A DNA stretch of 64,000 bases from Sphingobacterium sp. N143. GTDB lineage: Bacteria > Bacteroidota > Bacteroidia > Sphingobacteriales > Sphingobacteriaceae. The position numbers and the translations under genes are program-made. This document shows positions 37,165-45,663 of the stretch, one piece after another (position 1 is the first letter of the stretch; each line of letters starts with the position of its first letter). The notes below the pieces were generated by a model. The model did no database searches and was not told the DNA's origin. It saw only the letters and a list, made by a program, of their open reading frames with translations. The DNA lies in contig NZ_JACAIS010000008.1 of assembly GCF_030325625.1 (NCBI RefSeq), positions 1-64,000 on the forward strand. Direction: 5' to 3'.

Positions 37165-37398
37165 TTATTTTCGGGGAAGAAAGAAAAGCCAGATCACACA
37201 GACAACAAATAGCACAAAAGAAGCAATAAAGGTACTATAGGCCACCTCTGGATGTCCTTCCAGGGCATTGTTGAGTGCTGTGTACAGTAGCCAAATCTGA
37301 ATGAGTAGATTGATTAATAACACAACGATCAAGGTGGACATGATCATATTTTTCTTTTGTGGATGGGACTGTTCTTGCCCTCTTCTAAAGGTACTCAT
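37165..37398 (-). CDS. Small two-helix membrane protein (DUF6755-like)
   Basis: A 77-residue protein with a polar, basic N-terminus and two membrane helices (about 18-40 and 53-74), ending FFLPRK. It may be the DUF6755 family, which I associate with this kind of cluster; the name is uncertain. It begins six bases after the Rieske gene stop and is the last gene of the second Mo operon. A likely role is as a small structural subunit of the membrane complex. Confidence 0.8.
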   Translation of the reverse strand: MSTFRRGQEQSHPQKKNMIMSTLIVVLLINLLIQIWLLYTALNNALEGHPEVAYSTFIASFVLFVVCVIWLFFLPRK

Positions 37399-37403
37399 AT
37401 CGT

Positions 37404-37895
37404 TTATAGCCTATTTTTTTTAACGAAAATATCATTTCCTTCAAGGATGACTTCCAATTTGGTTAAGGGTCTTGGGGGAGGACCTTGTAGTACCTCACCA
37501 GTTTTTGCATTAAACCAACCGTTGTGACAGGGACATTCAATTTTCATCGTCCCCGGCCTGTAGAAGACGGCACAGGAGAGGTGTGTGCATTTTTGTTCAT
37601 AGGAAAAGTATTCATCCTCTTCTGTATGGATCAGAATATAGGGAATACTGCTATTTTCCAGTACAAATGACTTAGTCCCGCCAATAGGGATATCGCTGGT
37701 TGTGCAGATCTTTTGTTTTGTTGAAGAGGTCTCTTTGTTAGAAAAATATGCTTTTGCCGCAATGGCTGCATTGCCCAATACCATTCCTCCAGATACAAAG
37801 GTCAAGATACGGGCAAAATCCCGTCGGCTTACCTCATTTGATTCTGGACGGTTTATTGGAAAATCCTTCTTCCAATGTTTATTTTCATTACTCAT
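37404..37895 (-). CDS. Rieske [2Fe-2S] protein with Tat-type signal
   Basis: A 163-residue Rieske protein. The cluster ligands are in CTHLSC (about residue 103) and CPCHNGWF (about 123), with the usual GPPPRPL turn after them. The N-terminus has a twin-arginine motif SRRDFA (about 23-28) followed by a hydrophobic stretch, so it should be exported folded and stay anchored, facing the periplasm. It is 34 bp after the ferredoxin gene. A Rieske next to a cytochrome-b-like subunit and a Mo enzyme suggests quinol oxidation feeding the Mo site. Confidence 0.93.
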   Translation of the reverse strand: MSNENKHWKKDFPINRPESNEVSRRDFARILTFVSGGMVLGNAAIAAKAYFSNKETSSTKQKICTTSDIPIGGTKSFVLENSSIPYILIHTEEDEYFSYEQKCTHLSCAVFYRPGTMKIECPCHNGWFNAKTGEVLQGPPPRPLTKLEVILEGNDIFVKKNRL

Positions 37896-37928
37896 AGGTC
37901 TGCACTTTATACGGTACTTGTAAAATTG

Positions 37929-38495
37929 TTATAACACACGTAACTCTTTGCTGCCCTTGGGCATCATGAGGTTAACTTTTGTTTTGACGGTCTCTTCTCC
38001 GAATAGAAAAGTATTGATCGGTGTTGAATTTGGCCGCTTGGTCTGCATTTCTTCGCGTGTACCATAAAATAGGGCGCCGCTGGGACAGACGGTGGCACAC
38101 ATCGGTTTTTTACCAACGCTGGTTCGGTCGTAGCACATGTTGCATTTCATCATCAGGTCATACTCTTCCATTTTCTTGGGTACGCCAAAGGGGCAGGCCA
38201 TGACACAGTTGGAGCAGCCAATACAACGAGAGGTATTGGCTGTATGGACAATGCCAAATTCATCCTTGCTGATGGCATCGGCTGGACATACATTAGCGCA
38301 AACGGGGTCTTCGCAATGCATGCATACTTGTACGGTGGTCTGTATGGTGGTACTTCGGTCGACATAATTAACATGGATCATCGCTTCCTGACCATTAGTC
38401 TCACACTCAGCACATGCAGCTTCGCAGGCTTTACATCCGATACAACGTTGCATGTCGACAAAAAATTCCTCTTGCAATTGATAATACTGAGCCAT
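37929..38495 (-). CDS. Ferredoxin-like subunit with four [4Fe-4S] motifs (NrfC/DmsB type)
   Basis: A 188-residue electron-transfer subunit without signal peptide. Four cysteine groups are visible: CIGCKACEAACAE, CMHCEDPVCANVCP, CIGCSNCVMACP, and CNMCYDRTSVGKKPMCATVCP (in parts CNMC and CATVCP). This is the usual partner of a Mo catalytic subunit and links it to a membrane haem or Rieske subunit. It starts 20 bp after the catalytic gene stop. Confidence 0.95.
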   Translation of the reverse strand: MAQYYQLQEEFFVDMQRCIGCKACEAACAECETNGQEAMIHVNYVDRSTTIQTTVQVCMHCEDPVCANVCPADAISKDEFGIVHTANTSRCIGCSNCVMACPFGVPKKMEEYDLMMKCNMCYDRTSVGKKPMCATVCPSGALFYGTREEMQTKRPNSTPINTFLFGEETVKTKVNLMMPKGSKELRVL

Positions 38496-38515
38496 ATTTT
38501 TTTTCTTTTTTATTG

Positions 38516-40732
38516 TTAAATACTTTTATAATCCAGAGCATCATCGCCAATGTACGACCGTGTTCCGGTAGGTACCAGTCTGCAGGCACTTACCTTGAAT
38601 TCCGGGATCTTGGAGATCGGATCCAGATGTGCGCTAGTGAGCTGATTGGCAGATTTTTTGCCAGGCCAATGGTAAGGAATGAACACTGTATCCTCTCGGA
38701 TGGTTTCTACGATATTGGCCGGAAATACAGCGTCACCTCTTTTGGTGATGACCTGTACATCTTCGTACTGACTGATGCCTATTTTCTTAGCCAATACTGG
38801 ATGGATTTCCAGAAAAGGCTGGGCAAATTGTTTGACAAGTTTTCCGATCCGGCGTGTTTGTGTGCCACTTAAATATTGGGACACAACACGTCCTGTTGTA
38901 AGGATCACTGGAAATTCGACATTTGTGGGATCCATGCTCGGATGGTATGTTATGGCATTGAAATGTGCCTTGCCATCTGGTGTTTTAAATTTATGGTCTT
39001 CCCACAATCTGGGTGTCCCTGGATGATCGAGGTCAGGGCACGGCCAGAATATCCCCATGTTCTTTTCGATTTTTTCATATGTGATGCCATAATAGTCGGC
39101 GGTGCCACCTTTGGATGCTACCCGAAGCTCGTTAAAAATTTCTTCACTGTTGGCATATGAGAATTTGTCTCCTGCATCCAAACGCCGGGCGAGTTCCATG
39201 ATAATTTCGGAATCAGAACGTGCACCTGCTGGTGGCTCGACCACTTTTCTGATTCGAACCACGCGACCTTCCGCTGTGGTCACGGTACCTTCTTCCTCCT
39301 CGTGAAGCGAACCAGGAAGGATGACATCACAATGGCGCAGCGTTTCACTCATAAAGAAATCTATGCCTACATAAAACTCCAGTTTTTCAAGGGCGGCACG
39401 AACATAGTTATTGTTCGGTAGTGATACCAAAGGATTAAAACAAATGGATAGCAATCCCTTAATTTCGCCACGGTGTATGGCTTCTATGATTTCATAAGCT
39501 GTTAGGCCCTTTCCGGGTAGGTCGGCTTCGTTGATGCCCCAGACCTCAGAAATATATTTACGGTGTTCGGGGTTTTCGATATCCCTATTGCCGGGCAATT
39601 GATCACATTTATGACCATGTTCACGGCCCCCTTGACCATTTCCTTGCCCGGTTATGGTGCCGTAGCCACAATAAGGGCGACCAATTCTGCCCGAGGCAAG
39701 GACGATATTAATGCAGCTCAGTACATTTTCGACCCCTTTGGTATGGTGTTCAATACCACGGGCATGTAGCAGAAAAGAAGTGGAAGCCTGACCCCAGAGT
39801 TTGGCTGCAGCTTCTATTTTTTCTTTTTTGGTGCCAGTAATCTCTTCTGCCCAGTCCAGGGTATAGTCTTTGACAGCGGCTATAGCTTCCGCAAAACCTG
39901 AGGTATGATTGTCGATAAATTCATGGTCGAGCAAGTCGTACTGTACCATATAATTCAAGATGGCACCAAAGAGCGCAGAGTCGGTACCGGGACGGATATC
40001 CAAGTGGATATCGGCAGTCCGGGCAAGGGGAATCTCTCGGGGGTCTACCACGATGATTTTGGCCCCATTGTCACGTGCCTGCCAGAGCCAATAGGTAAGT
40101 GTAGGGAAGGTCTCAGACACGTTGGCGCCAGTGACGATGATAACCTCAGCGTGAGCGAGATCAGCATAATTATTGGACGTACGGTCCAGGCCAAATGCCT
40201 TTTTATTGCCGGCACCTGCAGATACCATGCACAGACGACCGTTGTAATCGAGGTTCTTAGTTTTGAGAGCAACTCGGGCAAATTTACCCATCATATATGA
40301 TTTTTCGTTACTGAGCGAGACTCCCGAAAGTACTGCGAAAGCATCATTGCCATATTGTTGTTGAATTCGCCGGATCTCGGCAACAGTCTTTTCCATACCC
40401 TCTTCCCAGGAGACCGATAAGTAACCTTTGCCAGGGGTATTGATCAGCGGACTAGTCAGTCGGTCGGGGTGGTTGTCCTGTAGGTAGCGCTGTACACCCT
40501 TAGGACATAACCGACCCTCATTGAAAGGAAATTCCATCCATGGTTCAAAGCCTACCACCTTATTGTTTTTGGCCAATAGCTTTATCCCGCACTGCATGCC
40601 ACAAAAGCAGCAGTGTGTTTCCACTATTCTGTCAGGTTCGTCTCTGCCTGGTGTCCATTGGGGATCCGGAAAATGTAGATGCGGACCAAATTGGTTGATG
40701 ATCTGTTCTATAGGTATCGGTAATTTTGCCAT
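38516..40732 (-). CDS. Molybdopterin oxidoreductase catalytic subunit (nitrate reductase-like)
   Basis: A 738-residue Mo/bis-MGD enzyme with the [4Fe-4S] motif ETHCCFCGMQCGIK and GRLCPKG near the N-terminus and the Mo-ligand block NGRLCMVSAGAG (about residue 165). Other cofactor blocks are TGANVSETFPTLTYWLW, GQGNGQGGREHGHKCDQLPG and the C-terminal LTTGRVVSQYLSGTQTRR. It lacks a Tat signal, so the enzyme appears to face the cytosol. It resembles nitrate reductases of the NasA/NarB type; formate or other substrates cannot be excluded. Partner genes on both sides form a membrane-linked complex (cytochrome b-like, ferredoxin, Rieske, small membrane protein). Confidence 0.88.
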   Translation of the reverse strand: MAKLPIPIEQIINQFGPHLHFPDPQWTPGRDEPDRIVETHCCFCGMQCGIKLLAKNNKVVGFEPWMEFPFNEGRLCPKGVQRYLQDNHPDRLTSPLINTPGKGYLSVSWEEGMEKTVAEIRRIQQQYGNDAFAVLSGVSLSNEKSYMMGKFARVALKTKNLDYNGRLCMVSAGAGNKKAFGLDRTSNNYADLAHAEVIIVTGANVSETFPTLTYWLWQARDNGAKIIVVDPREIPLARTADIHLDIRPGTDSALFGAILNYMVQYDLLDHEFIDNHTSGFAEAIAAVKDYTLDWAEEITGTKKEKIEAAAKLWGQASTSFLLHARGIEHHTKGVENVLSCINIVLASGRIGRPYCGYGTITGQGNGQGGREHGHKCDQLPGNRDIENPEHRKYISEVWGINEADLPGKGLTAYEIIEAIHRGEIKGLLSICFNPLVSLPNNNYVRAALEKLEFYVGIDFFMSETLRHCDVILPGSLHEEEEGTVTTAEGRVVRIRKVVEPPAGARSDSEIIMELARRLDAGDKFSYANSEEIFNELRVASKGGTADYYGITYEKIEKNMGIFWPCPDLDHPGTPRLWEDHKFKTPDGKAHFNAITYHPSMDPTNVEFPVILTTGRVVSQYLSGTQTRRIGKLVKQFAQPFLEIHPVLAKKIGISQYEDVQVITKRGDAVFPANIVETIREDTVFIPYHWPGKKSANQLTSAHLDPISKIPEFKVSACRLVPTGTRSYIGDDALDYKSI

Positions 40733-40779
40733 TAAACATGATGTTATATCATTAAATTTATCTTTTTTATACGTCTATT

Positions 40780-41844
40780 TTAGCCAAAAAACTCTCCAGA
40801 TTCCTTGCGTGCTTTGAAATGTGCTATGGCAAGCAAATCCCGTTTACCTTCAGGACTATAATCCAAAATGGATTCTCCTTCTTTATTCTCCAGTTTGAAT
40901 CCGGTTTGTGCTGTAATCTTTTTGAGGTCATGTACGTGCCGTTTTGTGGTATACTCCCGTTGGGTGAATCGACAGATCTGCATTCCTTGCTGACGGCCGA
41001 CCTCTTTGTAGATATGGGCACCTATCTGTGCAGGGCGTTGGATGATATGGAAAAATTTTCCAAAAGGCATCCAAATCAAAAAGACGATCACGAAAAAAGC
41101 ATGGGTGACGGCCATAAATTCGTAGGCTTTGCCGTGCATAAACTCATAATCCAACGTGAGTCCCAGGCCGGTGATGGAGACCATGATCAATAGCAGTAAC
41201 GGAAGAAGGTCTCCTTCAAAAGTCTGTGTAGCAATGAGTCCGGGGTCCTTGAGTCGCTTTTGCAGAAAGTATGTCGCCCCGATAATGACCAAAATGGAGC
41301 ACCAATTTAATGCGCCAAAGGTCAGAAAGCCAATAATGGATTTGACAGGGAAGTTCATGATGGCGTAACCAAAAAAATGAGCGGTATATATCTTGGGGGC
41401 AGTTGGATCCATGCCCGATGCGGGTACCAGAGTGAAATGTATCCAGCCAAAAGTCAGGGGAATGGTAATGCAAAATGCCAGGATACAACCTGTAGCCATG
41501 AGCAGGTGGGCTAGTCCGCGGGATTTGCTCCTGCGCATGATGAACCTTTGAAATAAAATGTTTAGGACAAAATCCTTGAAGGAATACCACAGAAAGTGCA
41601 GCCCATCCTTTGAGAATAAAATTTTGATGCTGCTCAAGAAATAAACCCTTGTTGGCGGCCGCTGGACCCATACCGTGTAACGATATACGATACCAAAGAC
41701 GGCGAACAAGGTGCCGAAGAGATAGGCGACCAGTGCTGCATCAAAATTCTGCAGGCTACGGGAACCGATTAAGATCATTGCCAGCGTGAATAAAGTGGCA
41801 AGACAAGCCACTAGAAATGCTTTTAGGTCTACAATCTTCAACAT
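40780..41844 (-). CDS. Membrane cytochrome-b-like subunit (NarI-like)
   Basis: A 354-residue protein with about seven or eight membrane segments. Candidate haem histidines are in GLAHLLMATGC, TAHFFGYAIM, YEFMHGKAYEF, MAVTHAFFVIV and the end motif FGKFFHIIQRP. That ending is typical of quinol-oxidising b-type subunits of the NarI kind. The 70-residue C-terminal tail is soluble and charged. It lies 47 bp before the Mo catalytic gene and after the TDT channel gene. I infer that it anchors the complex and takes electrons from quinol together with the Rieske protein. Confidence 0.82.
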   Translation of the reverse strand: MLKIVDLKAFLVACLATLFTLAMILIGSRSLQNFDAALVAYLFGTLFAVFGIVYRYTVWVQRPPTRVYFLSSIKILFSKDGLHFLWYSFKDFVLNILFQRFIMRRSKSRGLAHLLMATGCILAFCITIPLTFGWIHFTLVPASGMDPTAPKIYTAHFFGYAIMNFPVKSIIGFLTFGALNWCSILVIIGATYFLQKRLKDPGLIATQTFEGDLLPLLLLIMVSITGLGLTLDYEFMHGKAYEFMAVTHAFFVIVFLIWMPFGKFFHIIQRPAQIGAHIYKEVGRQQGMQICRFTQREYTTKRHVHDLKKITAQTGFKLENKEGESILDYSPEGKRDLLAIAHFKARKESGEFFG

Positions 41845-41906
41845 AATAATGGAGTTTTCTCAGCTTTAATAACAGCCTTGGATGTAAATTGTTTTGCCGA
41901 GGATGG

Positions 41907-42959
41907 TTAAATCTTAATATTCCAAAATACTTTGAGTATCTGTCGGATAAAACCGATCATCACGGCAGTCCATGCAAATAATGCAAGATAAATAAACCCA
42001 TTAGGGATAAGTTTTAAAAATGGGATGTCCAAGGCTTCACTAAGACGAAAGGTACTGACCACATACATCCCCAAAGGAAATACCATGGCCCAGTAAGTGG
42101 GGTCGTATCCCGCTGCCGTCGTAGGGACCTTTACTTTTTTGACGATATGTCGCCATGCACCGAGCAGCAACAGTAAAGGGATCCACCAACTCCCTGCAGC
42201 CCAGAAGAGCAGAACAAAGCCCTTTAAAAAGGGACGGATTTCGATGAGAAAACTGAAATGCTTTTCATGCAGGATGAGCATAGATCCCGCTAAAGTGGAG
42301 ATAGCCGTGGCGCCCATATTGATCCAGTAGGGCGCCCCCAGTTCCATGGCATTCAAGGGAAAGAAGGAGATTCGGTAAATGATCAGTGACATGAGGTACA
42401 AGTAAAAAATACAGCCTACCAAAAATAGGCAAGCCGCAAGGAAGAGGTAGATCTCTGCGACAGGCCCTATTTCATCGGATACAAACGAAATCAATACCGA
42501 TAGGGCCTGGATGGAAACAATGATGATGAGCCAGGTCCCATTAATACCCTCTTTCAACGGTTTTTTATCATCTGTTACAGTCAGGTTATAAAAAAAGCCA
42601 TAAATAATGAAAAACCAAAGTATAGCTGCTACAATCAGTAAAATAGTAGCCAATCCCGACATTCCTTCAAAAAGGATGACCTGATTGCCCATGATACATA
42701 GGGCAGCGATAAGGGTGAAAAAACCAGGACCTCGCTGATAGCTTTTAAAATCGGCAACCACGTCGGGCCAATACCTTAAGAGACGGTAAGTCAAGGCACA
42801 TAATAGGCCGATTAAAAACAGGATATTGAGGTAAAAAAGACCTTTTCCCAATAGATTGAAATTGGTAAGTAGGCAGGCTATAGAAATAATCCCTGTTGCC
42901 ATGACAAGTGCAAAATAACCAGGAAGAAGGGCTTTAATTCGTCGATCAAGTGCATTCAT
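41907..42959 (-). CDS. TDT/SLAC1-family anion channel or permease (TehA-like)
   Basis: A 350-residue protein of about ten membrane helices. The start LLPGYFALVMATGIISIA and the GAPYWINMGATAIS block match the tellurite-resistance/dicarboxylate transporter family, whose plant SLAC1 members conduct nitrate and chloride. It is the first gene of the Mo operon running to 37165. In this place a nitrate or nitrite passage is a natural inference, but the sequence does not prove it. Confidence 0.85.
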   Translation of the reverse strand: MNALDRRIKALLPGYFALVMATGIISIACLLTNFNLLGKGLFYLNILFLIGLLCALTYRLLRYWPDVVADFKSYQRGPGFFTLIAALCIMGNQVILFEGMSGLATILLIVAAILWFFIIYGFFYNLTVTDDKKPLKEGINGTWLIIIVSIQALSVLISFVSDEIGPVAEIYLFLAACLFLVGCIFYLYLMSLIIYRISFFPLNAMELGAPYWINMGATAISTLAGSMLILHEKHFSFLIEIRPFLKGFVLLFWAAGSWWIPLLLLLGAWRHIVKKVKVPTTAAGYDPTYWAMVFPLGMYVVSTFRLSEALDIPFLKLIPNGFIYLALFAWTAVMIGFIRQILKVFWNIKI

Positions 42960-43438
42960 ATGTTTAGATATGGTTATATCATCCAGATGACTGTAGGCCA
43001 GATCCTATCATAGGATCCCCTATAGGTCATATGTTTTTAGGATTAACAACCGAATAGAGTACTATGTTTTCCTCCTTTGACCGAATTAAGAAATTACTGT
43101 TTTGATCCTATTCTTCCAGAGGTGAATACTGCATGTTGATCTTCACGGAATCAGCCCAGCAGCTTGATGAAGAAATCTATATCCAGTAGACCAGTCAAAA
43201 TTATATGTTCGGTTAATAGGAAATTCTAAGGGGACACATAGAGGTATCACGAATACAGATAAGGAACTGAAAATACTGTCAAAGTAACCCATAACCTAAA
43301 TTTCGAAGGAGAGGGTGATTATTATAAAACCTTATTAACTTTTTTGTGCTAAACATAATGATTAATTCGGACATGTAAACTGTAGCATTTTAGTTTTAAT
43401 TACGTTTATGATAATACAATTATTAATCATTCTGAATT
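42960..43438 (-). promoter_or_regulatory. 479-bp gene-free region with an operator-like palindrome
   Basis: No coding gene is visible. The palindrome GATCCTAT-C-ATAGGATC at 43001-43017 has perfect eight-base arms and sits about 42 bp upstream of the TDT channel start, where a repressor or activator site would fall. The rest also holds the promoter for the + strand lipoprotein gene at 43439. I see no recognisable consensus. Confidence 0.4.
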
Positions 43439-44098
43439 ATGAAACACATAGATTTGTTCGAAAGATATAAAACCAAAATAAACAAAGACTTCCGCTCGAA
43501 ACGGTTATATTTATTTGTTTTTATACTTATTTTTACCGGTTGTTCAAAGGACGGGGGATACGGTCCTTATAATTTAAAAAATGGACAAGAAGTAGAGGTG
43601 TCAGTGAGCCATCGTTATGGGGCGGTCAACGATGATCTGCTATTGGTGCCTAAAAATAGGCCTGCAGAGATGTCCCTTTATTATTTTGAAGATAGAGAGC
43701 CCGGCTTTATTTATCGGGTGAAAGCCAAGATGGTTGCTCCAGAAGAACCTCCTCAAGATGGTCCGTCATATTATTTAACGTATATAAAAACTTTAGATAA
43801 AAAGAAATATGAAGGTACGGAGTCCTTTGAATTAGAACTTATTCAGACATATATTCCTGGTGGTCCAATGATTGTCCTATCAAAAGAAAATGGAAAATAC
43901 TTATTTAGTTCTGGCATTCAGCTCACCTATAAAGATACCAATATTGAGAATCAATTAGCAGAAATTTGGAAGAATAGCGAGGAAGTGCGTCACAATGCCA
44001 CTTATCCGAAATGGAAATCTATCCGGGTAACGGTGAGCCATGATCCAGATTACTTCGGCAAGGCATATTTGATTCATGGATTAAAGTTGACAGAGTAA
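43439..44098 (+). CDS. Lipoprotein, DUF4377-like
   Basis: A 219-residue protein with an unusually long basic N-region before the hydrophobic core and lipobox (FIFTGCSKDGG, about residue 35). The segment EDREPGFIYRVKAKMVAPEEPPQDGPSYY (key part GFIYRVKAKM) resembles the DUF4377 motif, in which a 'GfxY..kV' strand is followed by a proline-rich turn. The C-terminus repeats a KSIRVTVSHDPD strand similar to the EVSVSHRYG near the start. Function is unknown; it stands alone before the tRNA. Confidence 0.65.
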   Translation: MKHIDLFERYKTKINKDFRSKRLYLFVFILIFTGCSKDGGYGPYNLKNGQEVEVSVSHRYGAVNDDLLLVPKNRPAEMSLYYFEDREPGFIYRVKAKMVAPEEPPQDGPSYYLTYIKTLDKKKYEGTESFELELIQTYIPGGPMIVLSKENGKYLFSSGIQLTYKDTNIENQLAEIWKNSEEVRHNATYPKWKSIRVTVSHDPDYFGKAYLIHGLKLTE

Positions 44099-44149
44099 TA
44101 TCAAATGGATCTTCATTGGTTGATAATATTTTGGACATTTTTTAGACAA

Positions 44150-44182
44150 AAAAAGCAGATCTTTTTTATTGATCTGCTTTTT
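44150..44182 (-). terminator. Terminator hairpin shared by tRNA-His and the lipoprotein gene
   Basis: Perfect 12-base arms (AAAAAGCAGATC and its complement) around a nine-base AT loop. It begins one base after the tRNA 3' end on the - strand and lies 52 bp beyond the + strand gene stop, with T-rich ends in both directions. Confidence 0.85.
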
Positions 44183-44183
44183 G

Positions 44184-44258
44184 GGTAAGTAATCGGGCTC
44201 GAACCGACGACCCCTAGAACCACAATCTAGTGCTCTAACCAACTGAGCTATACCTACC
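44184..44258 (-). tRNA. tRNA-His (GTG anticodon)
   Basis: On the - strand the sequence folds as a full cloverleaf of 75 bases. The acceptor stem GTAGGTA pairs with TACTTAC (one G-U), D-stem GCTC/GAGC, anticodon stem CTAGA/TCTAG with loop TTGTGGT, giving anticodon GTG, and T-arm GTCGG-TTCGAGC-CCGAT. The extra G at position -1 faces C73, the mark of histidine tRNA. The 3' CCA is not encoded, as is common in Bacteroidota. Confidence 0.97.
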
Positions 44259-44461
44259 GTGATTTTGATGTCACAAAAGTAGTATTATCACTTATATGTT
44301 CCAAATGTTTTTTAAACTTTTTAACTAAATTATTGTCTATCAAAAGGTATATTTTTTAAGTGGACCATATAATAGATGCGTGAATGATAATATATGCGCC
44401 ATATTTTCTGCCAGAAGGGTGTTTAAGGCAGCTTGGTCTGTAATTTGTATAATTATAATTT

Positions 44462-45025
44462 ATGGGAAAAATTTTTAGATTTTTACTTATAGTAGCCATT
44501 TTGGCGGTAGGCGGATGGTTTGTCTATAAGAATTACAGTATGGAACATCCTGCTGTGGAAAGCAAACATCAACTACTGGTGGATCGTATTGAAGCAATGG
44601 GGAAACTTGAGTTGGTCAAGTATCGCTACAGTGATGTGGTCGAACATAAAAATATCAATGCCTTTTTGCCGGATGCTTCTGTGTTATTAATTGTGAAAGC
44701 GGATGCAGTAGGCTGTGTGAATCTCACAAAATTGACGCCGGAAGACATCAAGGTCGTTGGTGATTCGGTGTCTATTCAACTGCCAGGGCCGGAAATATGT
44801 TATATCAAGATCGATCATGATGCCTCAAAAGTCTATGACACCAAGATGGCTTTTTTAAGGGAAGCTCAACTGGTGGATGAAGCATATAAAGCAGCTGAAA
44901 AAGCCGTTGCGGATGACGTGAAAAAATCAGATATTCTACAGCAGACAAAAGCTAATGCGATCACTGTGTTTAAACCGCTGTTGCAAGGGTTGGGCTTCAC
45001 GAAAATCAACCTGACCTTTAAATAA
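44462..45025 (+). CDS. DUF4230-family membrane-anchored protein
   Basis: A 187-residue protein with one N-terminal membrane helix (FLLIVAILAVGGWFVYKN) and a soluble domain of the DUF4230 type (GKLELVKYRYSDVVEHK, ASVLLIVKADAVGCVNL, the IQLPGPEI turn, and a helical KTKANAI C-terminal part). The soluble part should face the periplasm. Function of the family is unknown. It is followed 40 bp later by a terminator, so it is monocistronic. Confidence 0.85.
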   Translation: MGKIFRFLLIVAILAVGGWFVYKNYSMEHPAVESKHQLLVDRIEAMGKLELVKYRYSDVVEHKNINAFLPDASVLLIVKADAVGCVNLTKLTPEDIKVVGDSVSIQLPGPEICYIKIDHDASKVYDTKMAFLREAQLVDEAYKAAEKAVADDVKKSDILQQTKANAITVFKPLLQGLGFTKINLTFK

Positions 45026-45064
45026 ACTAGACAATATAGCCATCAATAATACGACAGCAGTAAA

Positions 45065-45093
45065 AAAGCTAGGCAATGCCGTTGCCTAGCTTT
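45065..45093 (+). terminator. Terminator after the DUF4230 gene
   Basis: Twelve-base perfect arms (AAAGCTAGGCAA and complement) with a five-base loop TGCCG, preceded by A's and followed by TTTC. Strong intrinsic terminator form. Confidence 0.85.
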
Positions 45094-45192
45094 CTACAAT
45101 AAAATCTGATCGCCACCCGTCTCCCGACAGATGGGATCTCTACTAAATTATGCGCTTATCATGTACTGAACAAAGCCTGTCCGCTTTTCGTT

Positions 45193-45411
45193 TTATTTTT
45201 TTGAAGAAGTGTCTACGGGTTCTGGTGTCGGAGGAATTTCTCCACGGGATTCACTGGAACTGGTATCTCGATACTGGATTGTAGTGGTATCGTTAATGAC
45301 TGAGTCTGCAGCCAACTTCTTGGATTGCTGATCTCTAGCGGTCTCAGTTCCACATCCGGAGATCATGAAAAACGTTGTTGTGGCAGCAATAAATTGAATG
45401 ATCTTGTACAT
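45193..45411 (-). CDS. Small lipoprotein
   Basis: A 72-residue lipoprotein from the ATG at 45411: MYKIIQFIAATTTFFMISGC, the lipobox Cys at residue 20, then a short Asp/Ser/Thr/Glu-rich tail ending in a proline stretch (PPTPEPVDTSSKK). The frame opens further upstream at 45534, but those residues look like translated spacer. It is divergent from the response regulator at 45664, with the palindrome 45582-45609 between them. No known family. Confidence 0.7.
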   Translation of the reverse strand: MYKIIQFIAATTTFFMISGCGTETARDQQSKKLAADSVINDTTTIQYRDTSSSESRGEIPPTPEPVDTSSKK

Positions 45412-45581
45412 ATGCTTATTTTTTATACTAACTAATAGGGAACAGCTTTGGATACACAAATGTTTTTTTGTACTAAATAATAGGTACAAACGCCTGTTTG
45501 GGTGTGAAAAAGTATTTTCTTTAAATGAAATCATTATTACTAGTTACTGATTGGATGTTTGAGTATATAAATAGAGTTTTT

Positions 45582-45609
45582 TTATTTGTAAAAAACTTTT
45601 TACAAATAA
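45582..45609. promoter_or_regulatory. 28-bp palindrome upstream of response regulator 1
   Basis: Perfect 13-base arms (TTATTTGTAAAAA and complement) around the centre AC. It lies about 55 bp before the regulator start and 171 bp from the divergent lipoprotein start. It has the form of an operator for a dimeric regulator, possibly autoregulation; a terminator role is less likely because no gene ends here. Confidence 0.5.
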
Positions 45610-45663
45610 GTTATGTTCTAATTTAGTATAGACAAATGATTGAGTTCATCTAACTATTAACAT

